Shown in pieces: positions 1 through 9,000 of a DNA stretch of 64,000 bases (positions are counted from its first letter, which is position 1; each line of letters begins with the position of its first letter). This DNA comes from an uncultured Clostridia bacterium (GTDB lineage: Bacteria > Bacillota > Clostridia > Christensenellales > Borkfalkiaceae). The translations under genes were made by a program, and so were the position numbers. A model generated the notes under the pieces. That model did no database searches and was not told the DNA's origin. It was given only the letters and a program-made list of their open reading frames with translations. Location of the stretch: NCBI GenBank assembly GCA_947631925.1, contig CANRNE010000001.1:116030-180029 (forward strand), read 5' to 3'.

Positions 1-260
1 AAGAGACACAAAAGAAGGAGCGAAATGTCATCCTTTGAATGCTTTTCGTAGATGAGCCCGATTTTGCCCGTGTAGAGGGCATAGCCGCGCATGCAGATGC
101 ACAGGAGCGCCATCGAAAAAAGCAGGGCGCCCGCGTATTTCGTGTACGGCGTTTCGGGGTTGTAGCAGGCGAGATAGACCGCGCCGCCGAGACTAATCAT
201 CATGCCGGCAAGGAAGCCGTCCGCAAGTTTTCTTGCAATGTCGAGCAAAGTGTTCTTCAT
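1..260 (-). CDS. Formate/nitrite transporter family protein (5' part only, runs off the window)
   Basis: The minus strand encodes an N-terminus with hydrophobic segments and the FNT-type patches GFLAGMMISLGGAVYLAC and YTGKIG. These resemble the first and second membrane helices of FocA/NirC-type pentameric channels, which move formate, nitrite or hydrosulfide across the cytoplasmic membrane. About 86 codons are visible and the rest lies beyond base 1. The ATG at 260 is preceded by a GGAG box 8-9 bases upstream and by a TTGACA/TATACT promoter. It is divergent from the 6S RNA gene. The family call is made from sequence pattern only; the substrate cannot be told from this fragment. Confidence 0.7.
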   Translation of the reverse strand, partial: MKNTLLDIARKLADGFLAGMMISLGGAVYLACYNPETPYTKYAGALLFSMALLCICMRGYALYTGKIGLIYEKHSKDDISLLLLCL

Positions 261-288
261 AAGCACGCTCCGAGAGAGGGATGATTTC

Positions 289-317
289 AGTATAGCACAA
301 TCGGCGGAGAATGTCAA
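289..317 (-). promoter_or_regulatory. Promoter of the FNT transporter gene
   Basis: On the minus strand TTGACA (317-312) and TATACT (294-289) are separated by exactly 17 bases. Transcription would start about 280, giving a leader of roughly 20 nt before the ATG at 260. Confidence 0.75.
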
Positions 318-361
318 AATCCTGCGGGAAAGATTTGCCAAGAAAAATATGCGCCGAACCG

Positions 362-390
362 TTGCCTTTTTGCAAAGCATTTGCTATAAT
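362..390 (+). promoter_or_regulatory. Promoter of the 6S RNA gene
   Basis: TTGCCT (362-367), a 17-base spacer and TATAAT (385-390). The predicted start, about 397, coincides with the first base of the closing stem of the 6S RNA candidate. Confidence 0.75.
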
Positions 391-396
391 AAAAAT

Positions 397-582
397 GACG
401 TCTGCAGTGTTCGGAGTCCGCGAATGCGGTGATCCACAGAACAAATTCGGGAGCTGACGGTCGGAGCGGATAGGCAAGGTCTGCGATTTGCGGAAAGTCC
501 GATGACGCGCCGCCGCGCACCCACCTGCGAGAACGCGGGTTTACTCTTCACGGAATGCGGCACAGGCGGATGTCCTTTTTTT
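397..582 (+). ncRNA. ssrS: 6S RNA (RNA polymerase-binding regulatory RNA)
   Basis: The segment has the conserved 6S layout. A closing stem pairs GACGTCTGC (397-405) with GCGGATGTC (566-574). It is followed inward by a GTGTTCG motif on the 5' side, a central region with GCGGTGATCCA and the ACAAATTCGGGAGCT segment, and on the 3' side CACCTGCGAGAACGCGGGTT and the ATGCGGCAC motif before the closing strand. A T-run (576-582) ends the transcript. 6S RNA mimics an open promoter and sequesters housekeeping RNA polymerase, especially in stationary phase. Length of about 180 nt fits the family. A near-perfect promoter sits just upstream. No covariance model was run. Confidence 0.82.
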
Positions 583-762
583 GCGCTTTTTTGGGGCTTT
601 TTGAGGATTTTTTGCGGCTTTTGTGCCGTTGAGCGGCTGTTGGTGTATGTCTTTTGCGCGCGGTGCGGCTCTTGAAGGGGCGATGGGGGAGATGACCGTT
701 TGAGGTATTTTGAGGAGGAGTCGGCCGTGCGGAAAAATTTTTCCAAAGCGACGCAAAATTTG
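583..762. other. Spacer between 6S RNA and the tRNA promoter
   Basis: T- and G-rich spacer. No open frame with a convincing ribosome binding site and no further structured RNA were recognised. Confidence 0.4.
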
Positions 763-791
763 TTGCAACTTCTCGCCGAATATGGTATAAT
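763..791 (+). promoter_or_regulatory. Promoter of tRNA-Glu
   Basis: TTGCAA (763-768), 17-base spacer, TATAAT (786-791) with an upstream TGG (extended -10). It would give a precursor with a 5' leader of about 55 nt. Confidence 0.75.
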
Positions 792-854
792 CAAAAAGTC
801 CTGCGGCTCTCGAAAGGCCCGCGGCGCCCCTCGCGAGGGGGAAAATGAATAGAC

Positions 855-929
855 GGCCTTGTGGTCAAGCGGTTAAGACGGCGCCCTCTCACGGCGCAAT
901 CCCGGGTTCGATTCCCGGCAAGGTCACCA
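855..929 (+). tRNA. tRNA-Glu (anticodon CTC)
   Basis: A complete cloverleaf can be drawn. The acceptor pairs GGCCTTG with CAAGGTC, and the anticodon stem GCGCC/GGCGC holds the loop CTCTCAC with anticodon CTC. The T-arm is CCGGG-TTCGATT-CCCGG. The discriminator A is followed by a genomically encoded CCA at 927-929. It decodes GAG codons. Its 3' end and the following terminator are partly repeated at 2903-2957 and 13097-13163. Confidence 0.95.
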
Positions 930-933
930 AGTG

Positions 934-977
934 AGACCCAGTAGAACCCGCAAAAAGGTTCTGCTGGGGTCTTTTTT
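934..977 (+). terminator. Intrinsic terminator of tRNA-Glu
   Basis: Hairpin in which AGACCCAGTAGAACC pairs with GGTTCTGCTGGGGTCT, followed by a T-run. Part of the repeated tRNA-tail block. Confidence 0.85.
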
Positions 978-1069
978 GCCATTTTTTGGCGTTTTTATAT
1001 CCAGAGCGCGATTGCATAGGTCTGTTTCTCCTTCTCGCCGCCACAAGTGTGTCCTTCTAAACCGATATT

Positions 1070-1978
1070 TTAACATAAGCAGCGCAGACTGAATGTTTTG
1101 CGCAGGTGGATGGAGTCTTCCGGTTCGATATTTCCGATAAGCAAGGGGGAATTGTCGTCATGCGCCGCCATCTTCCGCTCGATCGTCGCTTTGCGGTGAT
1201 TTGCATAACAATATTCGCAGAAATGCGCGCAGGTATCGTATTCGCCGATGTCAATGCTCTCCGCACAGAGACATTCGATGCGTTGCGATTTGTCCTTCTT
1301 TACGGAAATCGGATAACCGCAAATGCGCTCGATAAGCGTTTTGTCGATGCAGGCGCCTTTTTCGATTTCCGGGATAGATATTTTCTCCGCGCAGGTTTGA
1401 ATGTGCAAACCGTATTCCTTTGCAATCTCTGCAAAGGCCGTTCCGATCTCAAGCATTTCTTCCTCATCGGGCGCTCTGTATTTGGATTTATCAAGCTTTT
1501 GATATTCATCCAGAAAGCTGATGACGACCGTCTCGGTATATCCTCGCATTTCTCCGCACATTTCACGAAATTTTTCGATATGCCATTCGACGGAAATTCC
1601 GTCCGCAAGCAGAATGGGATCGTAACGCCAGACGACGCGCTCCTTGCCGATTTTATTTGAAAGAGTACGAAAGGTTTGAAGGACTCGCGCTTTATCGACG
1701 ACGTTCCGCTCAATTTCCTGTCCATAGGGTGTGACCGTAAACTGAAAATAGTAGCGGTAGCCGAGATCGTCGATCTGTGGCAGAAATTGCAGGAAGGGGG
1801 CGGCATTCTTCGTCCAAAAGACAATGCAGTCGACTGTTTGGGGCCCAAGCATGATTTTTGAAACGGAACGACGCTCATAAGGGTTTCGTACGCATACGAA
1901 GCCCTCTTTCAGACGATCCAAAAACCATTCCCCGAAGAATGCGGGAATATCGCACCTTCTGCTCACGCTTAAAATCAT
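1070..1978 (-). CDS. DUF1848 family protein (radical-SAM-like cysteine motif)
   Basis: This 302-residue protein matches the DUF1848 pattern. It starts MILSVSRRCDIPAFFGEWF, has a central VFWTKN patch, and near the C-terminus carries CAHFCEYC followed by YANHR. The three cysteines (about residues 250, 254 and 257) form CX3CX2C, the spacing of radical-SAM iron-sulfur sites, although here it is C-terminal rather than N-terminal. No biochemical role is established for the family that I can name. The start overlaps the stop of the upstream methyltransferase-like gene by 4 bases, so the two are almost certainly one transcript and translationally coupled. The pairing suggests SAM-dependent chemistry on a shared substrate, which is inference. 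Confidence 0.75.
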   Translation of the reverse strand: MILSVSRRCDIPAFFGEWFLDRLKEGFVCVRNPYERRSVSKIMLGPQTVDCIVFWTKNAAPFLQFLPQIDDLGYRYYFQFTVTPYGQEIERNVVDKARVLQTFRTLSNKIGKERVVWRYDPILLADGISVEWHIEKFREMCGEMRGYTETVVISFLDEYQKLDKSKYRAPDEEEMLEIGTAFAEIAKEYGLHIQTCAEKISIPEIEKGACIDKTLIERICGYPISVKKDKSQRIECLCAESIDIGEYDTCAHFCEYCYANHRKATIERKMAAHDDNSPLLIGNIEPEDSIHLRKTFSLRCLC

Positions 1979-2631
1979 TTCCTTTCTCCGAGAATTATTA
2001 TACCTTCTCCGCTTAAAATGTCAACTCGTTTGATAGAAAATTGTTTTTTCAACTCCTTGCAGCAATTGTTCAGAAAGCATTCTTCATCCCAAGCGAGCGT
2101 GTGATTCCCGCCGCGTGTATAATTGCAGACGATTGCAAAATTCCCTTTGTATTTTAACGTTGCAATCAACTTGCTTTCAAAATCAGTTTGGTTGCCCAAA
2201 ATATCGTTCAGAGAATTGAAGAAGCAAACGACGATTCGCTCCGGCGAAACCTTTAATAAACTCATTCCTTCAACGAATTTGAAGTTCCTTTGCGGCATAT
2301 TTACCGCTAACTTTCGGTATGCCGCCGTGTTCTTGATCGCCCACTCGCATTCGTCAACATTGATATAAGAAAACGCGTTTTCAAACACTTCTTTTGCTGC
2401 TACATAATCAAGGCAACAGCCACAGCCGAACGAAAAGATGATGGGCCTTTTTATGCCCGCTGAAGAAAGTTCTTGGAACGATTCCCTCATTTTCGCGTAA
2501 TAGCCCTCGCCGTAGCTTTTCAAATAGTTCAGATTGCTACAAAGATTATCGTATTCATACTTGCCGCAATCTTTCTCGCACTCCTCGCATACACGAAATT
2601 TATAGTTGTTCCATAACTGATCGATCTTCAT
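1975..2631 (-). CDS. Class I SAM methyltransferase-like protein
   Basis: The 218-residue product has a glycine/cysteine-rich loop after a beta strand (IIFSFGCGCCLDYVAA, about residues 64-79). A second strand ends in an acidic residue (YINVDECEWAI), and a later hydrophobic strand (ERIVVCFFNSLNDIL) has the spacing of a Rossmann-fold methyltransferase. Four cysteines near the N-terminus (C15, C18, C22, C31) could bind metal. The start ATG at 2631 has AGAGGGA upstream. The stop overlaps DUF1848 by 4 bases. The methyltransferase call is by motif order only; another Rossmann enzyme is possible. Confidence 0.5.
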   Translation of the reverse strand: MKIDQLWNNYKFRVCEECEKDCGKYEYDNLCSNLNYLKSYGEGYYAKMRESFQELSSAGIKRPIIFSFGCGCCLDYVAAKEVFENAFSYINVDECEWAIKNTAAYRKLAVNMPQRNFKFVEGMSLLKVSPERIVVCFFNSLNDILGNQTDFESKLIATLKYKGNFAIVCNYTRGGNHTLAWDEECFLNNCCKELKKQFSIKRVDILSGEGIIILGERK

Positions 2632-2902
2632 TTTTTCCCTCTGATGGAAATCTTAATTCAATTCTATCATGGAAAATTGACTGATTCGGGTATTACTGCC
2701 AATTTTTTGAACAAATTTTCATTAAAAAATTTTGATTCTGCGGGTATTCGGCGATAGAATCCGTGAGAAATGAAGTAAATCCTGCTGGAGTCCTTCGCTG
2801 TATTTGCGGAAAATCAGCCGTTTTTATAGGTTTTTCAGCCGAATCACGAAGCCAAAGCCGTCTTTTACGGGAAAAACGGTGTTCGGATAATTAACGTCCA
2901 CC

Positions 2903-2957
2903 TCACCAATCGGAACCCAACAGAACCCGTAAAAAGGCTCTGTTGGGGTCTTTTTTG
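2903..2957 (+). repeat. tRNA-Glu tail/terminator repeat, copy B
   Basis: Shares TCACCAA and the hairpin arms ACCCAACAGAACCCG / CTGTTGGGGTCTTTTTT with the region after tRNA-Glu (924-978), with few differences. There is no tRNA body in front of it. It could work as an intrinsic terminator on the plus strand. Confidence 0.8.
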
Positions 2958-2992
2958 CCTTCCCGCGGGTATGCCGCGGGAAGGGTAGCGCA

Positions 2993-3026
2993 GTAAATTC
3001 CCCGCCCAAATGGGCGGGGAATTTTA
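2993..3026 (-). terminator. Terminator of the giant surface-protein operon
   Basis: Perfect palindrome TAAATTCCCCGCCC with a 4-base loop and matching arm, lying 49 bases after the stop at 3075. A short U-rich tail follows on the minus strand. Confidence 0.7.
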
Positions 3027-3074
3027 CAAGACAGGCTTCGTATATGCGCTTGGCGGGAAGATAAGAAAATTGGA

Positions 3075-6000
3075 TCAATAGGCGCGCTTGGTGGGAATGA
3101 CAGCCTCGGAGATGAGCGCGGTCAATTCGGCAGCGGCGTGTACCGCACCACCGCCATCGACGTACGAGCCGTCCGCCCACTGCGTATTTTTCAACGAATC
3201 CCTGAGATCTTCGGCGTGCGTCTTTCTGCCTTCCAGCAACGATTTATCACGATATACCTCTTGCTTGTGCCACTTGATATGCTCGTAGTTCTTTACGCCG
3301 ACGTCCTTGAATTGACACTGCAAACGGATCCGATCGCCTTCAAACAGGTGATTCAGATCTGCCTTACCCGTAAACTTATTGTTTGCAAAATTTATGGTTG
3401 CTTTATCCAATCTTGCGCCATTTGCATCCACCGTTTCATATGTCGCGGCATAATAATGGTAGGACATATAATCTACAAGCGTTTTGCTTACTATTTTCGA
3501 GCCATTCTTCAACGTTGCACTGCCCATGTTGCCGTACCCGTTGCCATTCCAAACAAAAACCTTGTCGTTCAAATCGGAAGCGGCAAATGCCAATATGTTG
3601 ACATAGATCTTATCGGCTCCGCTCAAAGTACTCGCGTTGGCTTCAATATTTTGTCCGTGCCATTCGAAATAGTTTATGACATTCGGTACAACTTCATCGA
3701 AAAATCCGCCGACCAATGCGTTCATGTTTGAAAGCATAGGCTGATTGAAATAGTTGAGGATATCGATTGCCCCTTTATAATAGATTTTTATGTTCTGCTG
3801 TGACGTATTATCTGCCTGAATGGAAGTGCCGCATTCCGTCATGACGATATTTTCGGCGTACATCGTCAGGTTGTCATAGTACAGCTGTACCGCCGTCTTG
3901 GGAATACAGGAGAATACGGTATTCTTTGTGCAGAACGTGTTGCCTGCCGGGTTGAATTTGTAGTAGTACGACAGATCACAGTAATACGCATCCGCCATGT
4001 GGAGATTTGTAGTTTGGATTTTTCCGCTGAGTTCATCCTTTGGATTTGAGCCCTTTATAACAGCGTTGTACGCTCTATTAAACGTTACGGCGCTGCTTTC
4101 GTTGTATCCGTTCGGATAATTGCTCGGGTGACTGTTCATATCTGCTACGATGCTTGCATTAAATGCTTCCAAATTTACTTGATAGCCGTTGCCATACAGT
4201 AAGGTCTTGCCCAAATTGCCCGTCTCCTTCAGGTACAGTCCCTTTCCCTCGGCTTCCGCCGACAATTTTTCCTCGCCCGTGAGCTCGCCCTCGCCGTAGA
4301 GGTTTTCCTGCAAGACGATGTTACTATACTTGTAGTAGCCGTTTGCATCGAACACGTTGACCAAATTATTCGCGGCATCGGAGTCGGGATCTTCGATCAC
4401 GTTGAAGTTGAAGTGGGCGTTAACGCCTCCGACTGCGCCGTCGCCGCCTTCGAGGCGGAGGAAAGAGTAGGCACCGGCGGAAGGTATGATCGGATCCCCT
4501 TTGATATTCCTCGGATCTTCTTTGTAGGGTTTTTCCCACCCCTTCTTTTCGCCGAAGTTGCCGAAGAGGTCGTTTTGCACATCGCTCTCGGAAAGACCCG
4601 TGAAAGCTCCGAAGTAAACGCGGATATAGCCCTCCGCAGCCTCGGAGACGGGATCGATCCAGGGGACGTGTTTTGTAACATCTGCATCTTTGTACTTGCC
4701 GCCCTCGACAATAATCTCCTCGCCCTTTTTGAGCACAACGGAATCGCCATCGCCTTCAACAGTATACTCTACGCCATTATAGGTCACGATATTGCCCATC
4801 TGCGTGACGACGACGGCTTGGGTCGCTGCATTGTCGGTATAACTTGTCAATTTCCAAGTGAGGCCGGTAAAATCGGTCATCTTGTTCTTATCTTTCATCG
4901 CCACTACATCCGCATACGCACTGACGGGAATGCGGAAATAATCGACAGTCTTGTACGTTTCACCCACCTTGTAATAACTGTGCTTGGCGAACACGCGTAC
5001 CTGCTGGTAGCCCTTGTAGACATCTGTGCCGTTGTTGCCATCGAAGCCGGGGAATTCGATCCACGCGAGCGACGTACCGGACGTGAACGTAATGGTGCAC
5101 TGCGGCACGCAGGAAGCGCCGCCGCCGATCTCCACCGAGGCGGAGCCGCTCATTTCAGACGGCAACACGAGGTTGATATTGGCGTGAGGGAGGCGCTCAT
5201 TTCCCGTACTGATCAGCGTGTGTTCGATTGCCCAATCAACCGATTGCCATTGGGCGGGGATGATCTCTTTGAACTGAACATCATCGGTACCGAAGCCGCC
5301 GAGATATTCGCCGTCCGCCACGATATAGAGCGCGACGGTGCCCGTCATACGCGCGGGAAGCACATACTGCAAACTGCCGCCGGCGTCGAGGACGCTCTTT
5401 TCTCTGCCGATTGCAATGGGCGCATTGCCATCGCCGAGATCGATGCGGACTTCCAGGGAGAAATCGGTGAGACGGACGCGTTCGACCAGCAGCCTGAAGT
5501 TCACGTCGCTACCATCCGTGGTACGGAATTCCACACTCTTTGCGTCACCATCGACCACAAGACCGTTCAATGTGTATTGACCGTTTTCAAAAGGCTGCCA
5601 ATCGCTCCCATCGTTATACTCCAACGCCGGGTTTGTGACGGGCTCGCCGTCGAGCCTTCCCGCCTTGACGGTGAACGTGAGCTCACCGAGCAAGGTCTGA
5701 TGTTTTTGGCAATCGCCGAGGACGGTTTTGCCGCAAGTCACTTGGATCTCTTGTGCCTTTGCCCTTACGGTGATATTCAAATTGAAGACCTGTTCGCCGA
5801 TGCTCAGTTGGTACTTTTGCGTCTGTTGGGTGCACTTTTTTGCCGTGAGCGTAAAGGTGTAGCCCGACGTGCTGAATCCGACATAAGATTTATCCCCCTC
5901 GAACAGAATCGTTGACAACTGATAGTCGGCGGGATTCAGGGTCTCTTTCTCGACCGTGAAGGTAATCTCCTTGCCGATGTCTTCAAATTCGAGGGCGGTG

Positions 6001-9000
6001 GCGTTGTCGCCCGTCTTTAATTCGCCGCCGTTGTACGTCACCGTGGGCGCGGCATTGAGTTTTCCGTTGGTCGTTATGACGGTGCGCGTGGTGCGGGCGG
6101 GACCGTTATCGGTTTCGACCACATCATGCAAGCCGTAATCGGCCACCGCATCCGTGTACTGCACGGTGCAAATGAAGGTATACGTTGTATTCTCTCCGTC
6201 AAATTGGAACGTGGCAGACTTGCCGAAAGGATTAAAGGAGAGCGGGGAGCCCTGATCCGCGCCGTTGATTGCCACGCGCACTTCTTTGCCTTTCTTGGAG
6301 TTATTTTTGTATGTGACCGAGGTGGTTTGAGCCGAGAAAATGTAGGTGACGCTCGTTTTGCTGGTCGTGAATTCTACCCCGTCGGCATAAATTACGTTGT
6401 TGAATTTTACGTCGAAATCATCGAGCGAGACAGGCGCATCGACATAGATATTGATGGTGTAGGTTGCGTCCTTGTCGCCGCCCACTACCGTCACCGTGAG
6501 CGTCGCAAAGCCGCCATTCTTTGGCACGATGTGATAGACGCCCGAAGTCTCGTCACCGTATTCGAGCTGCGTCTGCGCCGCATCGATTGCGGAGTCGGTG
6601 TTCTTCAATGTATAGTTGATGTTTGTCACGTCTTTCGGCACGGTGAAGTAGATGCGGCCTTCCTCAGAGCCGTACTTTAAGACGACGTATTGGGTATCGG
6701 TATCGAGCGTAATTTCTTTGTTGCCGTCAAGGGGCTCGTAGGTGACTGTGATTGTCTCCCTGCACGTTTCCACGTCATTCCGCACGGTCTTGATGATGAG
6801 CGTGACCGTGCCGCTCCCCGTGAATTTGAGCTCTCCGTCCTCTACCGCGGCGATGCCGTTGCCGTCGCCTTCGAGCTCGTAGGCGAAGGTATCGGTGTGG
6901 TTTTCGGGCAAGACGTCGATTTGAACGTCCTCTCGGAAATTAAGGGCGCTATCGTGCGTGACAATCCTCTCTGTCTCCACATTGCCATATCTGACCGCGA
7001 TACTCTCCGCGTTCCTCTCGAGGGTGCGCATGACGGAGGAAAGCGCGACGTCATCGCTCTTTTCGGGCTCGTATGCCGAGGTATCGGGCGTGTACTGCAC
7101 ACCGAATTCGACGGGGAGCGTACTGCTTTCCGCAGAGAAAGAAATTGTGCCCGTGAGGGTGTTGCTGTTTTGCGCGCCCGTCGCCTGTAACGCGCCGTTG
7201 TACTTTACGTAGATCTGTTTTCCCGCCATGGCGCCTTCTGGACAGTTCACCGTGACCGTGAAGGAGACCGCGGTCTTTGTGGTGCCGTAGACGCCTTCTG
7301 CGGCGGGTGTATCTTGGAGCGTGACGGTGAAATTGTCCGCCGTCACGGCGCGGTTGACATAGACGTTGATGGTGTATTCCTTATCCGTGCCGCCGCCCGT
7401 CACCTTGTACTTGACGGTGCCGAAGCCGCCCTTCTGCGGCGTGATGGTCCATTCGCCGTTTTCCTCGGCGACCGACACAACGTCGTTTTGCGGCGTGCAT
7501 TGTACCTCTGCACCCGCGGGCAAAACATACACAATCTTGCCCTTGTCTGTGCCTGTTCCGTTCATGAAGAGAAGAAGGTTGAGTTCGGTCTTATCGTCTT
7601 CGGGAAGAGTGACTTCCTTATCTTGTTTACCGCGAGGCGTATAGTGGACTTCGATTTCCTCGCTAACAGAGATCTTGCCGTCCATACCGACGAGTTGGAT
7701 CTTTACCGTTACGGTGCACGCCTCACTACCGGTGAATTTGAGTTCGCCGCTCGTCTCGTCGATTGTCGCGTTATTCCCCGTCAAGGAGTACTTGACGGTA
7801 TCGGTGTGCCCGGCGGGGAGGATTTCGACATAGACCTCACCCGCAACGGTCGTCTTGCTCGTCTTGAAAGTGAGCGTGGAGCCCGTTGTGGTCACATCGG
7901 AGACCGTCGTGCCCTTATAAGAGAACGTGATGCGCTCTGCGTTGCGCTTGAGCGTGCGCATCACGGTGGGGAGGGCATCCTCCGCACCGAATTCGCTCGC
8001 CTTGCCGCCGTACTTCACGCCAAAGGTAACTGCGAGCGAGTTGATATTCTCGGGGAAGGGAATGTTGCCGCTCGCCATTGTACTGTTCTCTTCGCCGCAT
8101 TCGGGCGCAGTAAGACCGCTGTACGTGACATACAGCACCTTGCCCGCCATGGCGGAATCGGTATCGGCGGCAGTAAATTCATAGGAAACGCTTGCGCCCG
8201 TTGCGCCGAAGAACGGACCCGCCGCGGGTTTGCCGTTCATCGCCACGGAAAGATCCTCCGCCGAAATGTGCTTATCGACGTAGATCTCGACGGTATAGAC
8301 CGTTGTCCCATCGGGATCGCCGCTTCCCGCTGCGGAGAAGGGTGCGTTCGCCACTGCGGGCGCGGGCGAGACCGTAATCGTGACCGTGGCAAAGCCGCCC
8401 TTTTGCGGCGTGACCGTCCATGCGCCCGTTGTCTCCTCCTTTTTGACTTGCACGATGTCGTTATCCGCCGCGTATGTCACCGTGTGCCCCGCGGGCTCGG
8501 CAAAGTAAAGGATGCCCGCCTCTTTGATGTCGTTTTCCATTGCGAGAAGGACTTGCTGTTTGGCGGGTTGCTGTCCCTCGTCCTGCGGCGGGGTGACGGT
8601 GACGGGCTTCTTGTGCTCCGCCGCGATGGCGGGTGCATAACTTACCGTGATGCGGCTCTGCGCGTGTGCCTCGCTACTCTCCGTATACTTGCAGGAGACG
8701 AGCACATTGACGGTGCCCGCTTTTCGGAAGGTGAGCGTATCGCCACTAATCGTTGCCGTTCCTTCTGCGTTTTCCAATGCGTAGGAAAGTTTATCTGTGT
8801 GGTTTGCGGGGAATACGATGACGGGAGCCGTTGCACCGCTGCCCGTGCCGAAGATGAGCGTCTTATCCGAAAGCACAATGGTCTGCGCGTTCTCCGTCCC
8901 ATTGTAACCGACGGCGATGCTCTGTGCCCTGCGTTGCACGGTGAGGGTGAACGAATCCGTCTTTTCCGTGAGCTCGTTCGTTTCGGTATCGTAGACCTCC

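Larger units (their letters stand above)
2632..3074. other. Intergenic region with three hairpins and a tRNA-tail remnant
   Basis: Contains the tRNA-tail/terminator copy (2903-2957), a GC hairpin (2958-2984) and the terminator of the giant gene (2993-3026). On the minus strand a short frame ending at 2824 encodes VNYPNTVFPVKDGFGFVIRL, perhaps the degraded end of a lost gene. No complete gene is seen. Confidence 0.5.

Noticed and set aside
791..982. Minus-strand protein KTPAEPF...YWVSLGD over the tRNA
   Set aside because: Translation of the tRNA and its terminator; similar peptides at 2824-3180 and 13068-13391 arise from the same DNA repeat.
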